Positions 9,337 to 18,586 of a stretch of DNA of 64,000 bases are shown here, one piece after another. How positions within the stretch are numbered: the stretch's first letter is position 1; every line of letters starts with the position of its first letter. This DNA is from Acinetobacter lactucae (GTDB lineage Bacteria > Pseudomonadota > Gammaproteobacteria > Pseudomonadales > Moraxellaceae), in the NCBI RefSeq assembly GCF_001605885.1, contig NZ_LRPE01000039.1:186001-250000 (forward strand). The letters run 5' to 3'. Below the pieces are notes generated by a model. That model ran no database searches. It was given only the letters and a program-made list of their open reading frames with translations, and was not told where the DNA came from. A program made the translations under genes and the position numbers.

Positions 9337-10287
9337 TTAATGCTGATGTGAGTGTTTTTCGTCAGCATGTTCATGTGAAGCGTGTTGATTAATATGCTGA
9401 CAATTGATCTCGGCATCATCCTCAATTTGCAATGTCACTTCACCAATACCATGTTCATGAGAAAGCATTTCAACAGCATCTTGATATAACTTGGTACGGT
9501 CAGCTTGCGGTGCAAATAAGTGAACCGTTAAATGAATATTTTTCGAAGTAATTGCCCACACTTTAAGTTGGTGAATACTCTCCACACCATTTAACGAAAG
9601 TAGATCGGCACGCAGCTTCTCAATATCAACCTCTTCGGGCACACCTTCGAGCAAAATATTAATACTTTGTTTAAGTAAAACCCATGTTCTTGGTAATACC
9701 CAAAATCCAATCAGTACTGCAATAAGCGTGTCTATCCAGTACCAATTGGTGAAGTAAATAATAATTGCACCAATAATTACCCCTACCGAGCCTAGCGCAT
9801 CACTTAGTACTTCTAGGTAAGCACCTTTCACATTTAGACTGTTATTGGCACTCGACATGAGGATTTTCATTGAGATGAGATTAATCACCAAACCAATGGT
9901 CGCGACAATCAACATTCCCAAGCTTTGAATTTCAGGTGGCTTAGAGAAGCGGATATAGGCTTCATATAAAATATAAATTGCCACCACAAAAAGCATGAGC
10001 GCATTAAATAAAGCGGCCAGAATTTCAAAGCGCTGATAACCGAAAGTACGTTTATTATCGGCAGGACGTTTGGAAATTTGAATGGCAACCAAAGCAATTG
10101 CTAAAGCCGCTGCATCTGTAAACATATGTGCAGCGTCAGACAGCAATGCCAAACTTTGAGTGATTAAACCTGCAATGACCTCAACAATTAAAAACGTCGT
10201 GGTAAGTGCTAAGGCAATCGTTAATTTCTTAGCATTACCTTCAGTCACTACAGCATGACTATGGTCATGACCATGATGTCCACCCAT
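9337..10287 (-). CDS. czcD: Cation diffusion facilitator CzcD (Zn/Co/Cd efflux)
   Basis: Six-TM cation/proton antiporter exporting zinc and related divalent ions from the cytoplasm. TM2 carries the metal-site pattern SDAAHMFTD and TM5 carries SDALGSVG. Both tails are His-rich (GGHHGHDHSH at the start; HASHEHADEKHSHQH at the end), as is usual in this family. 316 residues, full length. It is the last gene of the leftward czc cluster, 132 bp after czcA; a 12-bp-arm hairpin lies in that gap. A good AGGAG site precedes the ATG. Confidence 0.93.
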   Translation of the reverse strand: MGGHHGHDHSHAVVTEGNAKKLTIALALTTTFLIVEVIAGLITQSLALLSDAAHMFTDAAALAIALVAIQISKRPADNKRTFGYQRFEILAALFNALMLFVVAIYILYEAYIRFSKPPEIQSLGMLIVATIGLVINLISMKILMSSANNSLNVKGAYLEVLSDALGSVGVIIGAIIIYFTNWYWIDTLIAVLIGFWVLPRTWVLLKQSINILLEGVPEEVDIEKLRADLLSLNGVESIHQLKVWAITSKNIHLTVHLFAPQADRTKLYQDAVEMLSHEHGIGEVTLQIEDDAEINCQHINQHASHEHADEKHSHQH

Positions 10288-10319
10288 TTTGCGGACTCCT
10301 TTTTATTTATCTTTATGGT

Positions 10320-10359
10320 GAGTTAAAGGTAGTGATGAAGACACCTTTACCTTTAACTC
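10320..10359 (-). promoter_or_regulatory. Perfect 12-bp inverted repeat in the czcA-czcD gap
   Basis: Arms GAGTTAAAGGTA (10320-10331) and TACCTTTAACTC (10348-10359) with a 16-base spacer. No T run follows on the minus strand, so it is not a classical terminator. It could be an mRNA processing or stabilising hairpin, or an operator for a czcD promoter. Confidence 0.6.
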
Positions 10360-10419
10360 TTACAAACACTTTTTCGACTTAAATTTTGTAATCAAAAAAG
10401 ATATCTCAAATCGATGACA

Positions 10420-13400
10420 TTATGAATGCTCAACGCTTTTTGTCTTGCCTTCATTCATCCATCTATAAATGACTGGTAATAAAACCAAAGTTAATATCGT
10501 AGATGAAATAATGCCACCGATTACTACCGTTGCCAAAGGTCGCTGAACTTCTGCACCAGTTCCCGTAGCCAAAGCCATTGGAATAAAACCAAGTGACGCA
10601 ACACAAGCTGTCATGAGAACAGGTCTTAAACGTAAGATCGCTCCATTCCACGTGGCTGTTTGAATATCAAATTTTTCTCTAAGCTCTTTAATAAAGCTCA
10701 GCATTACCAGACCATTCAAAACAGCAACTCCTGATAAGGCAATAAACCCAACACCAGCAGACATGGACAGCGGAATATCTCTTAGCCAAAGTGCAATCAG
10801 ACCACCTGACAAAGCAAACGGCACGCCGCTAAATACCAACAAGCTTTCTTTAACATTATGAAATACAGCCATGAGTAGAATAAAAATCATAGCAAGCGCC
10901 AATGGAACAACAATTTTCATTCGTGCAGCAGCTGAAGCTAGATTTTCAAACTGACCTCCATATTCCAACCAATAACCCGCTGGCAGTTGTTCTTTTGCGA
11001 GTGTGGTTCTTAGCTCTTGAACAAATGATCCTAAGTCACGACCTTCTACGTTTGCAGTAATAATGACTCGGCGCTTACCATTTTCACGTCCCACCTGATT
11101 TAAGCCTGAGGTACGTTCAACTTTAGCTACATCTTGAAGCTGGATCAGTCCGCCATTTGGTAACTGGATCGGAAGTTGAGCTAAGTTTTGGATGGTACGC
11201 TGCTGGTCTTCTAGGCGAATTTCAAAATCAAATCGTCTATCGCCTTGTAAAATCTGTCCAACATTTTGTCCACCGACACTTGCCGCCACAATATCTTGAA
11301 TGGCTTTGGCAGATAGTCCGTATTGCGCAGCCAGAGGTCGGTTAATTTCGACACTCAGCACCGGTAAACCGCTAGTTTGTTCTACCTTAACTGCAGTAGC
11401 ACCTGAAATTTTTTGTACTTTCTGAGCGAGTGCTTGAGCCTGCTCGTTGAGTACTTGCATATCATCGCCAAAAATCTTGACGCCAATATCACTCCTGATC
11501 CCTGAAATTAACTCATTAAAGCGCAACTCAATCGGTTGAGAGAACTCACTGTTATTACCCGGTAATGTCGCTAAAAAAGCCTCCATACGTGAACGCAGCT
11601 CAGCTAGTGTCTCTTTAGGATTTGGCCATTGATCATGTGGTTTAAGCAAAATGACCGCATCGGAGATATTCGGCGGCATCACATCAGTTGCAACCTCAGC
11701 CGTTCCTGTTCGCGCAAAAACAGCTTTCACCTCTGGAAAGTTTTTCAAAATGAGCTTTTCAGTATTTTCCTGCATTCGAAGTGATTGCTCGAGCCCAGTA
11801 CTCGGTGAACGCATTTGCTGTAAGGCAAAATCACCTTCGCTGAGTTGCGGTGCAAATTCACTGCCCATTTGGGTAGCTAACACACCTGTGAGTACCAAAA
11901 TACTTAATGCAAAACTAACAACCACAATCTTAAGTTGATAAGCCTGATCGAGAATATTTTGATATTTCTGCTTTAAAAGCTGCATCCAACGGGTTTCTTT
12001 TTCTTTCACTTCACCCGTAACAAAAAGAGCAACTGCCGCAGGTACAAATGTCACAGAAAGAATCATGGCACCCAATAATGCCATCACAACAGTCATGGCC
12101 ATTGGATGGAACATTTTGGCTTCAACACCAGATAAAGCAAAAATAGGTAAATAGACCACTAAAATAATCATTTGACCAAAAATAAGTGGTCGACGAGCCT
12201 GTTTTGCTGCAAGGAAAACTTCTTTGAATCTTTCAGCTCGTGTAAGGGGTCGATGTAAAGCATGCTGTGCTTCTGCTAGACGTCGAATACAGTTCTCTAC
12301 AATAACAACTGCACCATCTACAATAATCCCGAAATCAAGCGCTCCTAAGCTCATTAGGTTGGCACTAATGTTTTGTTCAGCCATACCTGTCAGGGTAAAT
12401 AACATCGAAAGTGGAATAACACAGGCTGTGATTAAAGCAGCTCGAAAATTTCCTAGGAAAATAAACAAAATCACAATAACCAGAATTGCACCTTCAACAA
12501 GGTTCTTCTGTACGGTTGCAATTGCTTTGTTTACTAAACTTGTTCGGTCATAAACCGTTTCGATTTCTACACCTTTAGGTAGGGTAGGCTGAATTTCCTT
12601 AATTTTGGTATCAACCGCCTGAGCAACGGTACGGCTATTTTCTCCCATCATCATCATGGCAATGCCAAGAACGGCTTCCTCACCATTGTAAGTTGCAGCT
12701 CCTGTTCTTAAATCATGCCCAATAGAAACATTTGCTACATCGGCCACGCGAATGGGTAACCCATTTTTGGTGCTCACAGTAATATTTTGAATATCTTCCA
12801 CACTACTTAGCATGCCCGGCACACGAACGGTAAGTTGTTCGCCGTTTTCTTCAATAAAACCTGCACCGCGATTTTCATTATTTTCCTGCAGAGCAGTTTG
12901 AAATTCATTAATTGAAATTTGGAGCTGCTGCAAACGTTTTAAATCAGGTGACACAATATAGGTTTTATTGTAGCCACCAATACTATTAATTTCGGCCACG
13001 CCTTTCACACGTTGCAATTGAGGACGTACAATCCAGTCCTGAATTTCACGTAAATCCATGGCTGTATAGGCTGTACCATCTGCTTTCTTAGCGCCTGATT
13101 TTGCTTTCACGACCCATTGGTAAATTTCACCCAAGCCCGTTGAAACAGGAGACATAACTGGATCAACTGATTCAGGCAGTTGCCCGTCTGCCTCTTGTAA
13201 ACGTTGGTTAATCAGCTGTCTTGCCCAATAAATATCTGTTCCATCTTTAAAAATAATGGTGACTTGGGAAAGTCCATAGCGAGAAATTGAACGAGTCTGC
13301 TCCAGATTAGGGATACCAGCCATCGCATTTTCAATAGGATAGGTAATCCGCTGTTCAACCTCTAAAGCGGTATAACCATTGGCTTGAGTATTAATCTGGA

Positions 13401-13578
13401 CTTGTGTATTAGTAATATCTGGAACTGCATCAATAGGAAGCTTTTGATAACTCCAGACCCCAACTCCAATCCAAGTCAATACAAAGAGCATTACCCAAAT
13501 AGCATTTTGAATAGCAAACTGAATAACCCTATCAAATAACCCTTCTGGTTTGGGTGGCTCAGGTTTATTAATGTCCAT
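10420..13578 (-). CDS. czcA: Heavy-metal efflux RND pump CzcA
   Basis: Inner-membrane proton-driven pump of a tripartite Co/Zn/Cd efflux system that works with the adaptor CzcB and the outer-membrane channel CzcC. At 1052 residues it is full length for HME-RND proteins. TM4 near residues 410-425 reads DFGIIVDGAVVIVEN, the charged pattern associated with the divalent-ion (CzcA) rather than monovalent-ion (CusA) group. The start overlaps the end of czcB by 11 bp, implying translational coupling, and a GAGGCGG site precedes the ATG. Substrate range within Zn/Cd/Co is inferred from the family. Confidence 0.95.
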   Translation of the reverse strand: MDINKPEPPKPEGLFDRVIQFAIQNAIWVMLFVLTWIGVGVWSYQKLPIDAVPDITNTQVQINTQANGYTALEVEQRITYPIENAMAGIPNLEQTRSISRYGLSQVTIIFKDGTDIYWARQLINQRLQEADGQLPESVDPVMSPVSTGLGEIYQWVVKAKSGAKKADGTAYTAMDLREIQDWIVRPQLQRVKGVAEINSIGGYNKTYIVSPDLKRLQQLQISINEFQTALQENNENRGAGFIEENGEQLTVRVPGMLSSVEDIQNITVSTKNGLPIRVADVANVSIGHDLRTGAATYNGEEAVLGIAMMMMGENSRTVAQAVDTKIKEIQPTLPKGVEIETVYDRTSLVNKAIATVQKNLVEGAILVIVILFIFLGNFRAALITACVIPLSMLFTLTGMAEQNISANLMSLGALDFGIIVDGAVVIVENCIRRLAEAQHALHRPLTRAERFKEVFLAAKQARRPLIFGQMIILVVYLPIFALSGVEAKMFHPMAMTVVMALLGAMILSVTFVPAAVALFVTGEVKEKETRWMQLLKQKYQNILDQAYQLKIVVVSFALSILVLTGVLATQMGSEFAPQLSEGDFALQQMRSPSTGLEQSLRMQENTEKLILKNFPEVKAVFARTGTAEVATDVMPPNISDAVILLKPHDQWPNPKETLAELRSRMEAFLATLPGNNSEFSQPIELRFNELISGIRSDIGVKIFGDDMQVLNEQAQALAQKVQKISGATAVKVEQTSGLPVLSVEINRPLAAQYGLSAKAIQDIVAASVGGQNVGQILQGDRRFDFEIRLEDQQRTIQNLAQLPIQLPNGGLIQLQDVAKVERTSGLNQVGRENGKRRVIITANVEGRDLGSFVQELRTTLAKEQLPAGYWLEYGGQFENLASAAARMKIVVPLALAMIFILLMAVFHNVKESLLVFSGVPFALSGGLIALWLRDIPLSMSAGVGFIALSGVAVLNGLVMLSFIKELREKFDIQTATWNGAILRLRPVLMTACVASLGFIPMALATGTGAEVQRPLATVVIGGIISSTILTLVLLPVIYRWMNEGKTKSVEHS

Positions 13579-14785
13579 GTTCCGCCTCTTCTTTTTCCAA
13601 TTCGGATTTCAGCAAGAAGCTACCTTCAGCCACATAGCGCTGGCTTGGATTAATACCTTTTACAACTTCGACCCACTGGCCATCTTTAGAACGTTGCCCC
13701 AACTGCACAGTGACAGGTTCAAATTCAAAGCCTGTTTTGACCATTTTTGGCATAAAGATAACGTCTTTACCTTCGACTTGTTGAATCGCCTGAGCTTTTA
13801 CACGGGTGACTTTTTGTGTTGAACCTGAATTCAACTCAACGTTAACCATCAAGTTTGGACGTAATTCACTGCTATTTGCCAAAACCTTCGCGCGAACTTG
13901 TAAGCGCCCTGTCTGAGCATCAGCCTCTGTTGTTAAACTTTGAACCTGAGCATTAAATACATTCCCAGTTTGCAAAGATTTAAATTCAATCTGCTGATTC
14001 GGCTGTAAATTCAGATTTGCAGTGCTTGGTAAAATAAACTCAAGCCATAACTGATCAAGCTGATTAATAATAAAAAGCTGATCTGCTAGCTGTACGTTTT
14101 CACCCACCACAATATCTTTATTACTCACCATGCCAGCAATTGGCGCCGTTAAGGTATAGCGCCCTCCTGAGCCCGAACCCGCCCCGAAAGCACTTAAGCG
14201 CGAGCGAGCTGCTTTCACTTGAATTTGCGCTTGTTGATAGGCGTTATAAGCTCTTTGATAGTCTTGTTTAGCAGAAATTCCTTGAGACCATAAGCTTCGC
14301 TCGCGTTCATAATCCTGACGCGCTAAATCAAGATTAGTCTGGGCAATTTGCAAATTGGCTTGTTGATCGACCAGATCTGGAACCAATAAGCTTGCAAGAG
14401 CCTGCCCTTTTTTAACCTGTTGCCCCAATTCAACATATACCGCCTCGACACGACCACTAAAACTTGGTGAGACATGGGCTTGCCGGTCTGTATTCACAAC
14501 CAGTTTTGCTGGATAAGTTTGAAGTTGAGGCACTTCACCTAGTTCAGCTTGTTCAATTTTTAAATTTTGTTCCTGCATTTGCTGAGCAGTGAGTAGCAGT
14601 GGTTTTTCACCTTCTTCATGGTGTTCTTCACCCTCTTCTTCAGCATGCCCGTGACCTTCCGATGCTTCTGAAGAATTAGATTTATTTTTTGAATTTAAAA
14701 CCAATAAACCAATTAATAGTGCAGTGATTGCAGCAATCACCCCGACCCAAAGCCATTGAGAATTTTTCTTTAAATTTGTCGACAT
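13568..14785 (-). CDS. czcB: Periplasmic adaptor CzcB of the metal RND pump
   Basis: Membrane-fusion protein bridging CzcA and CzcC. It has an N-terminal membrane anchor (WLWVGVIAAITALLIGLLVL), then a His/Glu-rich segment (GHGHAEEEGEEHHEEGEK) likely to bind metal, a split biotinyl-lipoyl domain around a coiled-coil hairpin, and beta-barrel domains. I chose the ATG at 14785, which has a GGAG site inside the end of czcC and gives 405 residues; the frame stays open further upstream to 14830. It starts 2 bp after the czcC stop and overlaps czcA by 11 bp. Confidence 0.93.
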   Translation of the reverse strand: MSTNLKKNSQWLWVGVIAAITALLIGLLVLNSKNKSNSSEASEGHGHAEEEGEEHHEEGEKPLLLTAQQMQEQNLKIEQAELGEVPQLQTYPAKLVVNTDRQAHVSPSFSGRVEAVYVELGQQVKKGQALASLLVPDLVDQQANLQIAQTNLDLARQDYERERSLWSQGISAKQDYQRAYNAYQQAQIQVKAARSRLSAFGAGSGSGGRYTLTAPIAGMVSNKDIVVGENVQLADQLFIINQLDQLWLEFILPSTANLNLQPNQQIEFKSLQTGNVFNAQVQSLTTEADAQTGRLQVRAKVLANSSELRPNLMVNVELNSGSTQKVTRVKAQAIQQVEGKDVIFMPKMVKTGFEFEPVTVQLGQRSKDGQWVEVVKGINPSQRYVAEGSFLLKSELEKEEAEHGH

Positions 14786-14787
14786 TA

Positions 14788-16203
14788 TTATTCTCCTGCC
14801 TGAGTTGGGAATGTTTGACTTTGTTGCCAAGCACGTTGATTGAGTTGCATTAAGGCATCTTTCGCCATGATCTGTTCTGGTTCTAACCCAAGACGCAAAC
14901 TTTGAATTTCAATTGAATTTTGCCAAGCCTGTTTTAATAGCTCGACTTTACGTAAGCGCACGTCTTGCAACTGCATGGTGGCTTGCTGAACATCGGTAAC
15001 GGCGAATTTACCTAAACGGAAACCTTGCAATGTTTTTTGCTGAACCTGAATGGCAAGAGGAACTTGCTGATCATTCAGTTGTTTAAACTGGAGGCGTAAA
15101 CCTTTTAACTCTGACATTAAGGTTTCAATATCAACTTGATTTTGCTGTCGATAAAAACTTTGCTGACGTTGAGATAGCTCTTGTTTGGCCTGAGCAATCT
15201 TGATTCCGTATTGCTGGCGATTAAAAAGATTTAAAGGAATTTCCACACCTAATCGGATTTGATTATCCGTACTCTGTTCTGGTGAGCGTGTGTTGTTCAC
15301 CCCCAAGGTTACAGTAGGTTGTGGTCTTGCTTTTGCTTTAAGCTGTTGAATATTGGCTTGTTGTGCAAGAGCATCTAGTTGGAAAGCACGCTCTAATAAA
15401 TTATTTTGCGCATCTTGGCTTGGTTCTACATTTGCTGCCAACGCCCATAACTGATTTGGACTTTGGAATAGCTGAAACTGACTTGAATCACCTCCCCATA
15501 AGTTCACCAATTGTTGTTTAGCAACTTGAAGTTTTAAATCAACTTGTTGGTATAAACGCTGATTTTCCAAGTGAGACATCCGCACTCGGTCTACATCAAC
15601 TTGGGCAATACTGCCCGCTTGATAACGCTTTTCTGAGGCTATTAAATTGTCTTGACTCACTTCTAGTTGCTCGCCAATGAGAGACTTTTCAAGCTCAAAC
15701 AAAGCCACTTGTGACCAGAAATATTTAACAATTAATTCAAGCTCCGCCTTATAACGCTGTTCGGCTAAATCAATTTTTGATATTTCCACTTTTGCTAAAT
15801 TTTGTGCAGCCTTGCGTTGCCCAAAAATATCTAAAGGCTGAGAAATACCTATCGCGAGTTCTTTTTCTTGATCACTCTGAAAACCCGTTTGTTCAATGGA
15901 AAGACTTGGGTTAGCCCATAAACGACTTTGCTTTAAATTGGCCTCAGCCATTTGCTGTTGTACTTGCCAAGTGCCTTGCTGACTTTGATAGCTTTGAACC
16001 TGCGCCAGCGCCTGTTCAAAACTAAACGCTGCTTTTTGAATATAACGTTCTTGTTGAATCTCAGACTGAGCCATCGCTACTTGTCCAGCCAATAGCATAG
16101 CAACAGATAGGCTTGAGATTGTTAAAACCTTTTTTAACGTTATCTTAACGTTACTCTCCAAGTGAGAAGTAGAACCCACTCGAGTTGAAAAAATAGAAGA
16201 CAT
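14788..16203 (-). CDS. czcC: Outer-membrane channel CzcC of the metal RND pump
   Basis: TolC-like outer-membrane factor of the CzcCBA complex. A signal peptide (about VLTISSLSVAMLLAGQVAMAQ) is followed by a Gln-rich helical protein with the internal two-fold repeat of this family. The ATG at 16203 follows a GCGGGG site and gives 471 residues; a TTG five codons earlier extends the frame. The signal core lies some 30 residues in, so the true N terminus may be shorter still. It starts 54 bp after the adjacent czcI-type gene. Confidence 0.92.
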   Translation of the reverse strand: MSSIFSTRVGSTSHLESNVKITLKKVLTISSLSVAMLLAGQVAMAQSEIQQERYIQKAAFSFEQALAQVQSYQSQQGTWQVQQQMAEANLKQSRLWANPSLSIEQTGFQSDQEKELAIGISQPLDIFGQRKAAQNLAKVEISKIDLAEQRYKAELELIVKYFWSQVALFELEKSLIGEQLEVSQDNLIASEKRYQAGSIAQVDVDRVRMSHLENQRLYQQVDLKLQVAKQQLVNLWGGDSSQFQLFQSPNQLWALAANVEPSQDAQNNLLERAFQLDALAQQANIQQLKAKARPQPTVTLGVNNTRSPEQSTDNQIRLGVEIPLNLFNRQQYGIKIAQAKQELSQRQQSFYRQQNQVDIETLMSELKGLRLQFKQLNDQQVPLAIQVQQKTLQGFRLGKFAVTDVQQATMQLQDVRLRKVELLKQAWQNSIEIQSLRLGLEPEQIMAKDALMQLNQRAWQQSQTFPTQAGE

Positions 16204-16230
16204 GTTTTTGCCCCGCAATAAATAAGAAAT

Positions 16231-16726
16231 GCGGTGGGCTTGTTTTGGCTACCCCACCTATAGCGGGGTTAAAACAGGAGGCGGTTTTAAAGTACCGAGA
16301 TGCGGAGACTGATAAGAATTTGACCAATGATAAATTTGCGAAAGCTCATGTACATGCACTACAGGCGCCTGAGCTTGTTTTTCAACTTCTGTCATCACAA
16401 TATGAAAGCAGGTTGGCAAATGGTCATGATGATCTTGCAAGTTTAAAGGCGCTTTATGAGAAGTATTTTCCATATCGCTTTGTTCACTATGAGCATGAAA
16501 AGAGGCTTGATATACATTCAAAGCAGTATGATGCCCAAAATGATGTAATGCTTTTTCCTGATTTTCATGCGTGCAAAATGCCGCTGCCACATTCCATAAA
16601 CTCTGGAATATGAGCAAACTAAACAAGATGGACATAAAAATTGCGGAACGTGGCAAAAGCGCACCATTAAACTAAAAAGTTGAACAGAGCCACTATAACA
16701 GGCGGTAGGCATGTAATAAAATTACA
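16231..16726. repeat. Diverged direct duplication, copy 1 (czcI and its leader)
   Basis: About 490 bp closely similar at the DNA level to 18007-18501. The similarity covers the czcI-type gene, the sequence just after its stop codon, and the upstream leader with the shared GGCATGTAATAAAATTACA, after which the two copies diverge abruptly. Confidence 0.85.
16258..16656 (-). CDS. czcI: CzcI-like metal-resistance accessory protein, copy 1
   Basis: A small exported His-rich protein. It has an N-terminal hydrophobic signal or anchor (FMSILFSLLIFQSLWNVAAAF), then a metal-binding look: HHFGHH, DHHDHLPTCFHI and several further His, with two Cys. CzcI-type genes precede czcCBA in other bacteria and are thought to modulate metal-dependent expression. 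The start is uncertain: the open frame begins at a TTG (16656) with no strong ribosome-binding site, and the next choice is the ATG at 16635. It lies 54 bp upstream of czcC and has a paralogue at 18033. Confidence 0.8.
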   Translation of the reverse strand: MPRSAIFMSILFSLLIFQSLWNVAAAFCTHENQEKALHHFGHHTALNVYQASFHAHSEQSDMENTSHKAPLNLQDHHDHLPTCFHIVMTEVEKQAQAPVVHVHELSQIYHWSNSYQSPHLGTLKPPPVLTPL

Positions 16727-16854
16727 TCTATAAGTAGCAGTATAGAAACGTTTCTAATCTCGCCTGAGTAAAGATAAGAATAAATCATTAAGAATCTTTA
16801 TCTTTACTCATAGGAAACTAATTATTAAGTAATTAGTTTCCTACAAAATAAAAA

Positions 16855-17028
16855 TTATTTACGCTTACAAGTTAAATGAGGTTTCTTATCTTCTTGAGCT
16901 TTAGCTTTTGTTTCTTGCTGAGACTTAATATTCTTTTCGAGGAATATTAACCCTCCATCAGCATGAACTAAACTTGTTGAAAGAAGTAAAACCATCAAAA
17001 CCGCTTTTGTATTTAGTTTAATAGACAT
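16855..17028 (-). CDS. Small exported protein of unknown function
   Basis: 57 residues from the ATG at 17028, which follows a GGTGAT site. A signal peptide (MSIKLNTKAVLMVLLLSTSLVHA) is followed by a short, highly charged Lys/Glu/Gln-rich tail with one Cys (HLTCKRK). It lies between the CzcN-like methyltransferase and the proximal czcI copy, in the same direction, so it is likely a czc-locus accessory gene. No family recognised. Confidence 0.6.
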   Translation of the reverse strand: MSIKLNTKAVLMVLLLSTSLVHADGGLIFLEKNIKSQQETKAKAQEDKKPHLTCKRK

Positions 17029-17173
17029 AATAATCACCAGATCTAAATATTCCGAATTTATTTAAGGACTTAATCCAGAAATAAAATTAATTTTTCGCAT
17101 GCTTTAGTTAATCAATTCAGGACAAATCTTCTGAGTCTCTAAGAAGCATGTGGATATACTTTCATTTCATTTT

Positions 17174-17791
17174 TTAGAACCAACTAAACAATGAAGGGAG
17201 AACACCGTGTAGTCGCAACTCATCAAAAAGTTGAACTAAGGCCGCAACCCAGACAAACCACACCACCTGCGTCAAAAAAATACGGAAATGCTTCGGCGAA
17301 ACCTGATAGAACTCAGGCTCTTTAAAATTTTTGAAACTTGGTAAAAAGCGTGGAATTGTCTTTATATAATCTGAATATACAGTTCCATATTTTTCACTGA
17401 GGAACGCTTCTTCTTGACGTATAACAAAATGGTAGTAACAGAGAAAATAAAGCGTGAATACTATTGGGAAGATAAACGTCTCTGTAATCAACATGATCCC
17501 GACTCCACCCAGATAACTAAACAGATAGAGTGGATTTCTACATAAAGAATAGGGACCGTCTGCCACCAACTTGGCATTCTTAAATCCAGAAATGTAAAGA
17601 CTGCACCATATTCTTCCCATTACTCCGATGCCCACAAAAAACCATCCAAAGAACCATAAAATATGTTCCACGAATGCCGCCTGAAAATGCCATTTACTAA
17701 AACTTAAAGCAAGGATAATAGCTAAAATCAGCCCAATCACTCGGGAGCTCACAGTTCTAACACGGGGGGTAAATAAAATATTCATTTCCAT
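17174..17791 (-). CDS. CzcN-like isoprenylcysteine carboxyl methyltransferase family protein
   Basis: A 205-residue membrane protein with four to five hydrophobic segments and the ICMT/PEMT-family C-terminal motif: GPYSLCRNPLYL near residue 80, then RQEEAFLSEKYGTVYSDY. These form the SAM-binding part in the family. CzcN/NccN proteins of metal-resistance clusters belong to this family, and its position in the czc cluster supports that role; the substrate is unknown. Two starts are possible: ATG at 17791, only 3 bases after GGAGG, or ATG at 17785, better spaced. It overlaps the preceding 64-codon gene by 10 bp. Confidence 0.85.
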   Translation of the reverse strand: MEMNILFTPRVRTVSSRVIGLILAIILALSFSKWHFQAAFVEHILWFFGWFFVGIGVMGRIWCSLYISGFKNAKLVADGPYSLCRNPLYLFSYLGGVGIMLITETFIFPIVFTLYFLCYYHFVIRQEEAFLSEKYGTVYSDYIKTIPRFLPSFKNFKEPEFYQVSPKHFRIFLTQVVWFVWVAALVQLFDELRLHGVLPSLFSWF

Positions 17792-17976
17792 AAACCTCCA
17801 TCACTGTGAATCATCAGAGATGAGATAACAGATTCATTAAAATGATATTTTTGTTTTCCAGAAAAATTTGACAGAACCTTATATCCCGCCTTGTCATTAA
17901 CATAAAGACGTGAATGTTTAAGCGAGTAATCTACATAGAAGATTGCTGCGCTTTGTTTGCACATATAATTAAGCAT
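17782..17976 (-). CDS. Small protein overlapping the CzcN-like gene
   Basis: 64 residues, with an AAGGG site seven bases before the ATG. It ends inside the start of the CzcN-like gene, and its last codons contain that gene's ribosome-binding site, the layout of a coupled or leader gene. The product is not clearly secreted and has no motif I recognise (it contains one Cys, two His and several Tyr). It starts 56 bp after the distal czcI copy, the same spacing as proximal czcI to czcC. It could be a real small protein or a leader ORF whose translation opens the next start. Confidence 0.55.
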   Translation of the reverse strand: MLNYMCKQSAAIFYVDYSLKHSRLYVNDKAGYKVLSNFSGKQKYHFNESVISSLMIHSDGGLWK

Positions 17977-18006
17977 AAGATAACCCTTTGAAATAAATAA
18001 ATTTCT

Positions 18007-18501
18007 GGTGGGTTATTTTTCGGCTACCCCACCTATAGCAGGGTTAAGACAGGAGGGGGATTTAAAGAGCCAAGATACGGAGACTGATAAGAATTAGACC
18101 AGTAATAGATTTGTGAAAGCTCATGTACACGCACAAAAGGTTCTTGAGCTTGTTGTGCATTTTCAGTCATCACTACATGAAAACATGAAGGTAAATGATC
18201 GTGATGATCTTGCCAGCTTAATGGAGCATTATCAGAATTTTCTACAATACCAACATGTTCAGTCTGCATATGGTATGAAGATTGATATACATTTAAATCT
18301 GCATGATGACCGAAATGTTGTAATGCCTTTTCCTGATTTTTATGCACGCAAAATGCTGCCGCCACATTCCATAAACTTTGGAATATCAGCAAACTAAACA
18401 AGATGGACATAAAAACTGCGGAACGTGGCAAAAGCACACCATTAAACTAAAAAGTTGAACAGAGCCACTATAACAGGCTGTAGGCATGTAATAAAATTAC
18501 A
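18007..18501. repeat. Diverged direct duplication, copy 2 (czcI and its leader)
   Basis: Counterpart of 16231-16726. It includes the same leader, GGCATGTAATAAAATTACA, and the same short stretch after the stop codon, with scattered substitutions. Confidence 0.85.
18033..18437 (-). CDS. CzcI-like metal-resistance accessory protein, copy 2
   Basis: 134 residues, clearly homologous to the protein at 16258 over its full length, with the same exported N terminus, the LQHFGHHADLNVYQ segment, DHHDHLPSCFH and an identical-style C terminus (SNSYQSPYLGSL). It is the first gene of the leftward czc locus. A GTG at 18437 opens the frame here where copy 1 has GCG, so the copies may use different starts; an internal ATG at 18410 is shared in position. 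The intact frame suggests both copies are under selection. Confidence 0.8.
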   Translation of the reverse strand: MLLPRSAVFMSILFSLLIFQSLWNVAAAFCVHKNQEKALQHFGHHADLNVYQSSYHMQTEHVGIVENSDNAPLSWQDHHDHLPSCFHVVMTENAQQAQEPFVRVHELSQIYYWSNSYQSPYLGSLNPPPVLTLL

Positions 18502-18586
18502 AAACGTCAATTCACCAATTCACATCTTTTAATTTAAAACTTCTCTCACATTAGTCGAGATAAATATAATTTCTTTTTGAGTAATC

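Noticed and set aside
16245..16613. 122-codon plus-strand ORF opposite czcI copy 1 (and a similar one at 18113-18397)
   Set aside because: The minus-strand frames encode an exported His-rich protein in a czc locus; the plus-strand frames merely mirror the duplicated DNA.
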